A stretch of 64,000 nucleotides of DNA, from the NCBI GenBank assembly GCA_020746835.1, contig JAGPNK010000039.1:62001-126000 (forward strand). The letters are read 5' to 3'. How positions within the stretch are numbered: position 1 is the stretch's first letter; each line of letters opens with the position of its first letter. This stretch comes from Stachybotrys elegans. Its lineage: Eukaryota; Ascomycota; Sordariomycetes; Hypocreales; Stachybotryaceae. Positions 10,717 to 21,280 of the stretch are shown here, piece by piece. Under the pieces are notes generated by a model. It did no database searches and had not been told where the DNA came from. It was given only the letters and a program-made list of their open reading frames with translations. Both the position numbers and the translations under genes were made by a program.

Positions 10717-13700
10717 TCAAATATGTAAGCGCAAGAACCCGAATCGAGGGGCAAGGCCCCAAACCTGTATATGTTCTTCTGGCTCATTAGAGAGCTCGTG
10801 GGAGGAGTTCCCGCTGGATATATTTGATTTATCGGGGCCTGTCGTTGCACTCATCCCTCCCATTCTTGGGAGACTTGAGGGAGTGCCAGCGGGTGGTAGC
10901 TGTGACGTTAAGTTCGTTGAGCACAAAGTAATTTCCTTTGTAGATGTAGACACTGCTGATTGGCTAGCCTGCCCTTCATCGTCCGTGATTTCATCAAGCT
11001 CATCAAGGTTTCCAAGTCCAGCTTTTACCATCGTCCGTAAGCTTGTAATGCGTGGGTTTGATTCATGCGATGGCCCAGCAAGGTTCTCGGATGGAGAGAA
11101 GTCCAGGGCATCTATAATCGATCTAGCGTCCTTGGCTGTAGCGGCTAGATGGTCGGCTGATATAGGAGACATATTAGGATGTATATCAGTTCGAGTCGGG
11201 CAATCCTCGTCGGTTATGATGGTTGGTACGAGGTTTGGGATTGATTGTCCGTTTGGCCTTGTCTCTGAGCTTTGGCCAGCTTCTTTCCCTTGGCCCAAGC
11301 CTCCAGAGTAAGGAGGGGCTGGAGGAGACTGTAGTGTGTCGCTCTCTGTGACTCTGGGCAACTCTGTTGCCTCTGTTGCCTCTGTTGCCTCTGTTGCCTC
11401 TGTTGCCTCTGTTGCCTCTGTTGCCTCTGTTGCCTCTGTTGCCTCTGTTGCCTCTGTTGGCTTTGCTCCAATCGAGGAAACTGTTTCACATTCTTCTGGG
11501 GGACTCTGGGGGCAGCGTTGTGCTCTGGTATTGATGTACTTTTCTGACTTGCAGTAGATCTTCGGGCGCTGTGTCTTGCCCAAATTGTACTGATTGCAGA
11601 GGACCAAGTTGTATTGGTTGCAGAAGATCAAATCCTTGACCTAATCGCGCTACAGGACGTGAAAATCCCACACTAAACTTCGTTGGTTTATTTGGCAATG
11701 CTATTGTTGACTTTAGTCCTTGACAGTTTCTTCCTACTCTGTTTCCTGAGCCTAGCAGATCTTCGGGCGATGTGTCTTGCCCAAATTGTACTGGCTGCAG
11801 AGGACCAAGTTGTTGCAGAAGATCAACTCCTTGACCTAATTGCGCTGTAGGACGTAAAGATCCCACACCAAACTCCATTAGTTTATTTTGTGGTGCGATT
11901 GTTGACTTTCGTCTTTGATGGCTGTTTCCCACCTGCCTCCCTGAGCCGATATGTTGCAAGCCTGGAGCCATCTGTGGTAAGTACCTCTTTCTCTTATTTC
12001 CATGAGGTTCAGGTTCAGGTTCGGATGAATCCTCAACAAAGAAATGCATGAATTCTTTGTCATTCAGGCGATACCTTATGTTGCCTATCTTGGAGGGGTT
12101 GCTTTTTATGCCGACCCCTGCATTGCCGGGCATCTCTAAGTCTCCTTCATCCTCGGTACCTTTCTCGGGCTCTTCTTCGTGATTTCCAGGTCCAGCTTTT
12201 ACGGCCTGCCACGGACTGGTGCTGCATACGTTTAGCTCCTCTGATGGTCTACCAGAAAGGTTCTCGGAGAAATCCAGATTGGTTATAATGGATCCAGCAT
12301 TTGCCTGCTCAGGCAGTGCATGTACAACATGAGGTTCTGGCGCAACAAGCGAGTTCAGTGCGGCTTGTCTGGCTCTCAGTCGATCAATGTCCTCTGCTAG
12401 CTCCGATCTCATCGCGGCAAGCTCATTCATAGCAGATTGGTGATCCTTCTCCAGCTCTTCTTGTCGCTCTCTCTGTGTCTGTTCAGCCTGGCGTGCTTTG
12501 ATAGACAATTTTGCCACTGCATCGTTTAATCTTCGTTCCTCTGACTCCAGATTCTCTATAAACGCCTTTTTTTCGCTTGCTTCTTTCGTGAGCTGATCCA
12601 ATGTGCTTTGTTTGGCGGCCACTTGTTCCACCAGCTGATTTAGATTGCTCTGTTGCTCGACTATGGCCCCTTGAATTTGCGTGGATGCTTCTTGCAGCTC
12701 CCGCTCACGTTGAGCGAGTTGATCTAACTTTGCTTGCTGGGCTTCCATAATATGCATAACGTGCTCGTGCTGGTCTTGTCCGCCATTATCCTCCTCTATC
12801 ATCTGTGGGCTGTGCTGATCCTCCATGAGGGTCCCATTCTCTCCAGCGCGTGGTTCTCGGTTCGCGACATCGCATGCTTGAAACATTTCCTGGTCACTTA
12901 ATACCATTTCCCCGGGCATATCATTGATGAGAGTAATGTCAATCTTGCAATCCTTGCCAAAGAAAGCGAAGTAGCTAGATCTTTGGATAAAAAGGGATGA
13001 GACTGTCGTTTCGCGGTTCGAAGAAGCGTGGAGTGTATTAATGAACATCTTCGTTTTATCCCGCAAATGATCATGAGGCTTGGGTTTGCCACTTCGCTCC
13101 GGCTTTCCATCGTCTATCCATCTGTCCTCATCCATGCCTTCACCGTCGCTTATTGCTTGAGCTGACTTGATCAACCCTGCGACTTGTCTAATGCAGCCAT
13201 CGAGATCGTTGTATCTAAAACGATTGGGGCTTCGGGCCGTTAGAAGAAGCCTTCGAGCTATTTCGCGGTCCGGATCTCCGTGTCGCAAGCTTTCGATCTG
13301 ATCAGATCGAAAACCGAGCTTGTGGGCCAGTGAAGCAAACTCAAAAAGTATCTCTTCGTTGGCTTGTCCTTTTGCTGGGCCCGCTACTTTCTTCTTTACC
13401 TCGACTGGCATTTCCTCGTACTCGCGGTACGCAAAGAGCCACAAGGTCCTGTACGCTATATCAAATGGGTCCGCCCTGCCTGCTGGGATGGACTTGATTG
13501 AGGAGTCAGAAACCTGAACCAGACAGAGACCTGTATCCGCATTTGTATACGAGGACTTCAAGACAGATTGTATGGTCTCTTCTCCCGAGACACGCACCAG
13601 CCACTTGAAGCTGTCCGCTACAAGTTTGAAATGCGTGAGATCGCTAAAAAATCCGGTGAGACTTGGAACCAGACAGTGGACTGTCTCAGAACATATTCTC

Positions 13701-14756
13701 CTCCAAATGGTTTGTCGCCGTTCATTATCAAAGGCCCCAAGGATCTCTCCTGAGCAGACTCGACTGTAAAGAACTTGGGCCTCCGCCTCGCAAGCACCTG
13801 GTGCCTTGAGCTCTAGCACACGCAAGGAAGCTACATCAAGATGTTGCATATCCTGCTCATTATTATCAAAGACGTAGTACCAAAATTTCCTAATGTGTTC
13901 AAGGTAGCGTAGCAATTTCTGTTTGTCATTTATACACTCTCCTTTAAAATGGAAAAGTATCTACCTCGTCACACCTCATCGGTATCATCTTATTCACCGC
14001 ACTCAAGCGCAGACCGCTGTAAATGGCCGGCAGGTGCTGGAATGCATCAAAGGCCTCTGCAAATTTATCATGCTTGAATAGCTGATTAAGACGATCCCTT
14101 GGGTTCCTGGACCCCTTTACAGATACCGTAGCTAGGCGTGACCACCACCGATTCTCGAAATAAGGGTTCGGCGGCTGCCCAAACCTGCCTTGATACAGGC
14201 GTATCTTATAGTAAAACTCGCCGTCGTCGGGTCTTCTCTCGTTGGAATACTCTTCCACCAAATCTTGTTTGGCTTCCTCGCTGATATCTGGCTTCGTTAA
14301 GCTTCCCGACCAGACTAAGTAGTAGGGAGTACCTAACAGACCTGCCTCAAATAGGTCAATGGTCCAATAAAATTCGGCAAAATTAGGTGATTGCTTTGCA
14401 GCTTCCACACGATGTTGCCCTCGGAGACACGCGAGATGTGTTCCGGGTGGGAAATCCAGTATAGGGTAGTCGGGCCCAGGAGAGAGCAGTGCCTCTCGGG
14501 ATAAGGTTGTGGCGGCAAGAGCTTTGCATAAGGTGCTCTCATCGATAAGAGCTGGTATTCGATTATAGACGTCATCGGGCGTACATCCCTGTTGTTCCTG
14601 GAACAGATTCTTGATGCGTTTTACGTTTTTCGGATCCGGACTTCTTGCGTTTGGGAAACGCAAGATACCAAGTTGAACACGGGCAACACCAATATGTTTG
14701 GCAGATTTTTCAACTTGAATACGCCGAGACGTAGCTCGAAACCCGGTTTCGGACAT
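10717..14756 (-). CDS. DUF3723-family protein with long coiled-coil/disordered tail
   Basis: The three-exon model is 14756-13965, 13918-11549 and 11505-10717, all phase 0, giving about 1,316 aa. Exon 1 and early exon 2 match the DUF3723 pattern of Pezizomycotina: an IGVARVQLG start, an LRGQHRVEAAK motif (Arg112-Arg116), a WTIDLF segment, an EYSNERRPDDGEFY segment and ENRWWSRL. The GxHRxxAA box is reminiscent of ParB/sulfiredoxin-type domains; that is inference. The middle of the protein (about 400-560) is a long Gln/Glu/Arg-rich coiled coil. The tail contains two diverged copies of one segment (SII..LDFS..ENL.G ... VKAG.GN ... DEG), one in exon 2 and one in exon 3, which supports exon 3 belonging to the gene. 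Intron 2 (GTCAGA..CCCAG, 43 nt) has a weak donor, so the protein might instead end near 11,486. DUF3723 genes are frequent Starship transposon cargo. The biochemical function is unknown. Confidence 0.83.
11363..11459. repeat. 9-bp microsatellite coding (Thr-Glu-Ala)n
   Basis: About ten near-perfect copies of TCTGTTGCC on the plus strand read as Thr-Glu-Ala repeats in the minus-strand DUF3723 gene. Because the unit is 9 bp, copy-number change keeps the frame. The purity suggests recent expansion. Confidence 0.95.
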
Positions 14757-15269
14757 GTTTGGTGGGCTATGGTGCCATCAGTAGCGGTAGCTAAAGAAGA
14801 ATTTATCCGTCCAGGTACATGCCGCTATTTTCATTTCACTAGCCAGCGGATGATCTCATCATGCTGGATTCTTTGTCAACTCCATTTTCGGCTCTTCCGC
14901 ATGGGCCATACGCATGCATCTCTAATCGGCTGTTTGGCGCTTGATGTTCACACAGCCATGGCATTCAGCTAGCCATATATGGCTCCGCGTGGCGAAATTA
15001 ATAGAAGGCCAATCGCAGTCTGAGAATTCAAGCTTCATATGTAGCGTAGGCAGGTACCTACAGTACTGGTATAGTAATAGCTGTTTACTAGCTCTAGATA
15101 AGCCGTTGACGCGACGCCAATAACGGCTTCCGTCTGATTAGTAACTAATCTGTAAACAAAGCCCTGGTACTGGCAGCCCCCCCACACATAGGCACTACAT
15201 ACAGCAAGTTAAATACTGTATGTCTTTCCCTTCTTTTCATCAGTTATTCCTTGCCTCACCATTCCCATT
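14757..15269. other. Intergenic between divergent genes
   Basis: This is the upstream region shared by the DUF3723 gene (minus) and the repeat-protein gene (plus). Short frames of 126 codons or fewer on the plus strand mostly overlap the DUF3723 5' end and have no motif. No regulatory site could be assigned. Confidence 0.5.
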
Positions 15270-16067
15270 ATGCCGTTACTAGGAAGAAGGATTTTACACT
15301 TTCTAAAGCGCAAGAGTACCAGTATCAAATACCATTTGCCATTCCATAGCAATAGCAGAGCGCAATCTTCAATGTCCAAGGCTATAGTGGTACCTCAAGC
15401 AGCCCCTACAAAGCCAGGTTTGCAAGACAGCGATAACAGTCCATACTTTGTTTCCCGCAAAAGGTCTAGAATATGGACACGCTCCATCAAAAGGCCATAT
15501 AAGCAATTACATAGCGAAGAATCATTCCTATCCCAGCCAGCTCCTACAAAGCCAGGTTTGCAAGACAGCAATAGCAATCAAGGCTTTGCTTCCTACAAAA
15601 GGCCTAGAACAAGGACAAGCTCAGATTCTACTGAAAGGCCACATAAGCGATTGGATAGCAAAGAATCATTCCTATCCCAAGCAGCCCCCACAAAGCCAGG
15701 TTTGCAAGACAGCGATAGCAATCAAGGCTTTTCTTCCCACAAAAGGCCTAGAACAAGGACAAGCTCAGATTCGATTAAAAGGCCACATAAGCGATTGGAT
15801 AGTAAAGAATTATCTCCACCCCATGCAGCTCCAACAAAGCCAGTCTCGCAGTATAGCAATGACTATTTGGCTTCCCGCCCAAAGCGTAGAATGAGCTCAT
15901 ATAACTATGACAGGCCGAATAAACAATTAGATATAAAAGACAATACTTCCCTCCTGGGCGTTTATTCGCGATTAATAAGGAGAAAACGCTCTGGCAAGCG
16001 CAAAGATTGGTCACAAGAGAATGATTTGGAGACACAAGCGAAAAAGCGCCATCGGCCAGCTTATTAG
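15270..16067 (+). CDS. Lys/Arg-rich internal-repeat protein, 265 aa
   Basis: A single open frame with ATG at 15270. I do not recognise a family. Residues about 44-220 consist of four imperfect repeats of 46-48 aa, each opening with a PTKPGLQDS-like block and containing KRPRTRTSSDS and KRPHKRLDSKE-like basic blocks. The tail (residues 230-265) is again strongly basic, with bipartite-type nuclear localisation patterns. Repeats 2 and 3 are nearly identical, while 1 and 4 are diverged. Overall pI would be very high. The regular triplet-preserving repeats argue that the frame is or was translated. Function cannot be inferred beyond a likely nuclear, nucleic-acid-contacting disordered protein. Confidence 0.55.
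   Translation: MPLLGRRILHFLKRKSTSIKYHLPFHSNSRAQSSMSKAIVVPQAAPTKPGLQDSDNSPYFVSRKRSRIWTRSIKRPYKQLHSEESFLSQPAPTKPGLQDSNSNQGFASYKRPRTRTSSDSTERPHKRLDSKESFLSQAAPTKPGLQDSDSNQGFSSHKRPRTRTSSDSIKRPHKRLDSKELSPPHAAPTKPVSQYSNDYLASRPKRRMSSYNYDRPNKQLDIKDNTSLLGVYSRLIRRKRSGKRKDWSQENDLETQAKKRHRPAY
15402..15965. repeat. Four tandem ~144-bp repeats within coding sequence
   Basis: Units begin near 15402, 15540, 15684 and 15828, with spacings of 138, 144 and 144 bp, all multiples of three. Each begins with ACAAAGCCAG or a close variant. The two central units are the most similar. Confidence 0.9.
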
Positions 16068-16320
16068 TATAACCTGAGTTCTTTGGTCAGCGTATATTTA
16101 TTGCCATCAATGTCCCTAGGGACAGTTTCCTTCAGTGGACTTACCTCAGCCGTATGCTACAAGCATCCAGGAACCATACCAGCTAGTTCGGTAGATAAAG
16201 ATATACCTGCCTACATAGCAACAATCCCTCGAGTTTGTGAAAACTTCTGCGAAATTACTACCTTTTCTATGTATACAGTACGGCAGCCTCTCACGAATGC
16301 CTACAACGCAGCTTCTGCCC

Positions 16321-17552
16321 TTACTTTTTATCCGCCTGCTGCCTCACAGCAGAGATTACGCGGCGGATCATTGCTATCGTGCTCATACCCGATTCTAGCG
16401 GAATGCGGTAGTATGAAATGAGAATTGGGTCGCATGGAAAATATTGAGATGGCCTGTCAAACCGATCGAGGAACGCAGCGGGGATGCGAGCTGTGTAGAA
16501 ATAGAGGCTTTGTCCATCCGTTTTGGTTCCCGGTGTAACAGCTAGAAGATGGGTCTTTCAGCTCTCAGTCAGTAGATTGTTACTAAAGAATATTACGTAG
16601 CATACCTTGAAGTACGCCATGGTCTCTTTGGGCATCTCAGTCACCCCTGAAATAGATCGTGGGAGCAATGACCTAAATCTCTGAGTCACAGGATCCAAAT
16701 CTGATGTGCCAGCCATAGTTACATTCTCCGATGGTCTTGCCTCCGTGCCTTGTCGCCGCTTCTGCTCTTGAGCAAGGGCAACCAAAATGGCTACGATATA
16801 GGGGTCCTCGACCTTATTTCTCGGTTGGATACGGCGTTGTTTCTTCTGCTGAAGAGAAGCGACCTGTGGACCGGCGTAGTCGGAGGCTGAAAGTTTGATC
16901 GACTCGTTGCGCCAGAATCTTAAGGTCTCGGGGTCGAGATAGGCGAGGATTGGAGGGCCTGAGTCGGATGAGGAGCTTGAGAAGGTGCCGAGGGTTTGCA
17001 GAGTGGCGACCTTCTGCTGATTAAAACGGAAGGGCAGCGTATTGCTGCGGCCAGGCGTTATTAGATTCATCACTGAACAGTAAGAGTTGCTTACTCTGTA
17101 TAATTTATATGGCGAATGCCATGGACATCAAGAAGGTATCGAATTGCCGAAGCCTTGTCCCCAAGCTCATCCCTCAGTAGATATACGGCACGGCGAATGC
17201 ATTTGATTTCGATGGCCTCGGTTGACGCTTGACGATGCTTGTTCCGTTTCAGCTCTTTTCGTAATTTGTCATCGCTCGGCTGGGATTCCTGTCTGGCTTC
17301 CTCGCGAAATTCGACCCCTAGAAGCTCTAGATGTCGAGCACCCCAGTGCAGTGGATGGACATATAGACGCTCTCTGCTCTGCAAAGCGCTATTGATTGAC
17401 AATGGCTTGGGCGGTTCAATAGAGAAACTAGATGTTGAGGTGCGACCTTTCTTCGGTGGAAATCTCTGGAGGGTATCATTGGCCGTTCGCTTCGATCCCG
17501 ATTCTGGCGGTAGAGGGAAAATACCCTCTAATGGTGGTTGTGAAGCAGACAT
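16321..17552 (-). CDS. Uncharacterised fungal protein, 376 aa, three exons
   Basis: The model is 17552-17095, 17044-16606 and 16554-16321. Intron 1 (50 nt) has GTAAGC, CTAATAAC and CGCAG. Intron 2 (51 nt) has GTATGC, CTGACTG and AAAG. All phases fit. I do not recognise the family. The N-terminus is Pro/Ser/Lys-rich. Residues about 95-150 hold a basic helical segment, and the centre has a conserved-looking block (DPETLRFWRNESIKLS). The C-terminal exon reads as a folded, aromatic-rich segment around FLDRFDRPSQ. The gene is transcribed away from the 437-aa gene at 17813, with about 260 bp between the start codons, so the two may share a bidirectional promoter and act together. Confidence 0.7.
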
Positions 17553-17812
17553 ACCATCTCGTGTTGGTGGATGTTTTAAGTTGGGATTAACCTATCTGAC
17601 GCGTGGGCGTTGTCTTTCGTGCCTGAAGAGCACGTGATGAACCCACCTCTCGTCTACAGCCACAGCTCTAGCCACAGTCTAGACGACCGCCACACATGGT
17701 TCTGGTCACTTGCAAACAAGCTGCAAGATTTCCCCCTTTACCCCTCCTTTAGATATCGGTTCCCGCGTCTTTCATCTGAGCCTATGCTAGATTATCTATT
17801 ATCCTCTTCGTT

Positions 17813-19185
17813 ATGGAGTATAAGGCATATTCAGTGCAAACTCGTGAAGACCTCGTAACTATTGCCAAACAACATGGGGACAGACAGGTCATTTTACAGC
17901 TCAATAAAAGAGAGTTAACTAGCTCTGCCAGCAGGTGGAACATTCACCATCTGATCGCCTACCGGCTTCGCGTCTACCCAGATGAGGCTTTTTTATCAGA
18001 ACTAAGAGCCGACCACAACCTATACTGCCCACTTTGCGGAGCTAGCGAGTTCTGTTCCCAGAAACTCAACCATACCAGGACCAAGGAGCTCATTGCAGAA
18101 AACCCACGCGATTTCTTCACGAAAACCGACTGCGAGCTCATGCAGTCACAAGATGGGTTCTTATGGGCTGCACTTCGAGAGGCAGCTCGCCCCGAACTCA
18201 CTAACCAGGCAAGAGTGCGCCCTCAGCGTGAAAGGAAACAGGTGCAGCGGGAGGGCTATATTGATTCTGCAAGCGCAATCCCGGGTTCCTCTTCTCCGAT
18301 CTTGCACTCCTCCTCCGAGTTTGAGGCCGACCTGGGTAACCTCGATGAAGATGACCATGAGGCTCGACGGAGTAGGCCTGAAGAAGTAACAGTCCACCTT
18401 GCTCTTTGTTTTCTGCGACATGTACTAAACCTCTGTCTCTTACAACACCTTCCTGGCCGGGCGATGGAGGTCGAGGCGAGACCGCGGATAGAGCGCAGGA
18501 CGACAAATGCCTACGTTGCCGGGATTGTTCGTGTTACGGCTGAGGATGATGGAGGGATCTGCTCAATGCGTAAGGTAGGGTCCGGATGGGAAATACGCCA
18601 GCCATTCTTGGCCCTGCTTGAGGCAAAAAGAGCATTCAAGTATGTCCGCTTGGACAAATCAACAGGGAATTGCGTCCCTATTATCTCAAATGAGAACCTG
18701 GCTCAATGCCTTGGCGAGGCAATAATCACAAAGAAGGGCAACCCGAAGTTCCTGAGAGACAAGTAAATTCACCTTACAACATTACTTCAAAACAACCGCT
18801 GACATATGCTCCTGTTCACAGTGTCTTTCTAATCGCAGCCAACAGTACTTATATGTGCTTCCTCGATTTCCAATTCGGCCGTGACTATATGGAATATCTC
18901 GATACAATGAACGAGACAGCCCAAAGAGAACTTATTAACGACGAAGAGAAAGACACATTCGTTTATATGCACAGAACGGAGTGGTATAACCTCCTGGCAG
19001 GGGAAGGGAGACGAAACGCCTTCTGCCATATTCTATCACTGTTGAGGTGGCATGACGCCCGGGATGTTCGTCGCCAAGCTGCTGGTGATTTCACAGAGGG
19101 CAGCGACGACTATGACTTACCTTATGGATCGGGGGATAATATTGATCACGGATTTGATAGTGACTCTATGGATACTGAACTATAG
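17813..19185 (+). CDS. Putative PD-(D/E)XK nuclease-like protein, 437 aa
   Basis: Two exons, 17813-18762 and 18822-19185, are joined in phase 2 by an intron with GTAAAT, CTGACAT and CACAG. The start follows a pyrimidine-rich leader. Residues 68-90 hold a C-x2-C-x5-C-x5-H arrangement (Cys72, Cys75, Cys81, His87) that could bind zinc. The second half has an acidic EDDGG turn (244-248), then FLALLEAKRAFK with E270-A-K272, then a Gln at 298 in ENLAQCLGEA, and then an aromatic strand (YMCFLDFQFG). A D...E-x-K...Q order is what PD-(D/E)XK nuclease-fold proteins show, but this is read from pattern only. The C-terminal tail is acidic. It sits between a divergent uncharacterised gene and a DUF7924 gene that carries a similar signature. 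Confidence 0.78.
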
Positions 19186-19666
19186 AAAGGGAGGAACTAA
19201 TGCATGCTTGCGAGGACATTTGGAGGTTATGGTATGACACGCCATCCTCCGCCCGTTCAGAAACTATCCATGCATATGGTTCCAATGGTGGTCGTGAGGT
19301 GGGCATACCATCTCTTGTCAGTGCAAAGTCAGCTCACGTCGCTAAGGCTGTATGATTGGCTGGGAAGGAACAAATTTGAGGCGACTAAATCCCGGCTCCA
19401 CTTGACGCTCGGACCACATCACGGCGCCTACAGGAACGGGTAGCATGTGATGAAATCTTCCAACCTCCCTCTGGCCACTCACCCATCCTGATACGCCGAG
19501 ATATACGCTATTCAACTAGGCGCTTCGCATGATGGCGATGTGGGCATGATGGTTGGTCGTGGACTGATTTCTGCCACGTGTGGCCTTACACCGAGTTGAC
19601 CCCTTTACGACCTTTGGCAACCACACCAAGCTCTTCTGTCTTCCATCCAACCCCCATTTCGTCGCC
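19186..19666. other. Intergenic before DUF7924 gene
   Basis: This holds the 3' flank of the 437-aa gene and the promoter of the DUF7924 gene. Only motif-less frames under 105 codons are present. A CACGTG-containing word lies near 19,575. Confidence 0.5.
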
Positions 19667-21173
19667 ATGGCCCAAACTCGAGCCCAGAAAGCTGCAAAGA
19701 GGAGGCGCAATCTAGAGGACGAGAGTACGTCTCAGCAAAGAGCTACTAAGGTTTGGCTGACATTCAGCAGATACCGAGCTTCCACACACGAAACGGCCAC
19801 GTCCAACGACGCATCAGCGATCATCGAAGGAACCGCCGATACAAAGCGACTTAAGCTCCGGCCACTCTCCAAATCGACAGAATACATCTAGATTGCCATA
19901 CAAGCCCAGCAACGCCGCTACCAACGAGAACGCCAACAACAATCCAATAGACTTCTGGAGAAAAGAAGGACGTTGGCCGCGTGCTTTTTCCGAGCCCGGA
20001 ATGGAGCATCTGCTTGCGCGAAAGCGATCTCTTTCTGCCCTCGGCGGGCGCAAGCGAACAAATTCTGCATCCTCCACAACAGCCAGCGACCAGAAGCCGC
20101 GTGAAGAGAAAAACGCCCAATACCGAGATCCGCGATACGAGACACTCCTTGCCACCAAGGGTAGTTTTATGGTCGAATCTCCCCATGATATTACCGATAC
20201 AAGTAAGGCAACTATCGAAAAGCTGCTGAGCAATTCGCAACTTGTCCCTCAGGATACTCTCTTTAGAGACGATGTTTTCAAAAGAACGTACCAGAAGATA
20301 CACAATAAGAACGAGGCACGGATTATACAGGATATTTCTAGACTCCTTGTCCCTTCGGCCGAAAGTTTCGCCACATTCGGCGCTGAACATCTCGAGATTC
20401 TGATAGAAAGTGTTAACGAAGGATGGAATAACTCGATTCCCCTAACCGGGACGCGCCCACAACCGGACTATTCTGTTGGGTTTCAACGAGAGGCATTCAA
20501 TGAGACACAACTTGAGAAACTGTCGCCATTCATCGGCGATTTTATCGGCGGTGATACCTCCTACTTTATGGCCACGTACCTCATGTACTTTCCCTTTCTC
20601 GCCTGCGAGGTGAAGTGCGGGGCTGCAGCACTAGATATTGCGGATCGCCAAAACGCTCACAGCATGACGCTTGCAACACGAGGCGTTGTTGAGTTGTTTC
20701 GACTTGTTGGACGCGAGAATGAGGTCCACCAGCAGGTTCTTGCTTTCTCTATCTCTCACGATCACCGCTCTGTGCGAATCTACGGTCACTATCCTGTCAT
20801 AGAGCAGAAAGGGACCAAGTACTATCGCTATCCTATTCGGACATTTGACTTTACAGAGATGGGTGGGAAAGAGAAATGGACAGCATACTGTTTTACCAAG
20901 AATGTTTACGATATATGGATGCCAGACCATTTTAAGAGAATCTGCTCGGCCATCGACCAGCTATCTTCGAATGTGAGCTTTGACGATCCATCGCCTTCTG
21001 AGTCAACTGGCCTTTCTCAGGCTATGGAAACTCTTGGGCAGGCAGTCAACGAGTCTGCATTTGCAGACCACGAGCAGCCACATACCAGGACGACAACCCC
21101 AAATATTTCATTCTCTACAGCAGGGTCTGCGAAGCGGAGGAAGAGCCCAGCCAAGAAACACATCGCTACATGA
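19667..21173 (+). CDS. DUF7924-family protein with PD...ExK signature, 487 aa
   Basis: Two exons, 19667-19724 and 19768-21173. The first is only 58 nt and ends at a GTACGT donor; the 43-nt intron carries CTGAC and ends in TTCAG. The start ATG is in a strong context (GTCGCCATGG). The N-terminus is basic. From about residue 77 the protein follows the DUF7924 pattern found in many Pezizomycotina: IDFWRKEGRWP, then DPRYETLLATKGS, NEARIIQDISRLLVPSAE and ESVNEGWNNSIPLTGTRPQP. PD at 252-253 and E300-V-K302 are spaced as in PD-(D/E)XK nuclease folds. Downstream are DRQNAHSMTLATRG, SISHDHRSVRIYGHYP and KNVYDIWMPDHFKRI. The C-terminal tail is basic (AKRRKSPAKK), suggesting a nuclear location. Length and integrity look normal. 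Nuclease activity is inferred, not shown. Confidence 0.9.
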
Positions 21174-21280
21174 TGTGTTTCTTGTTTAAAGTGTATGAAT
21201 TCAACTTTTATCCTATCTAATCCGGTAGCCCGACGAAAATCTTGGAGTAGCCATATCTAAGGGGTTGAGGTTTGCTGTTG

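Noticed and set aside
11336..11557. Plus-strand Val-Ala-Ser repeat frame
   Set aside because: It is the antisense reading of the Thr-Glu-Ala repeat in the DUF3723 gene.
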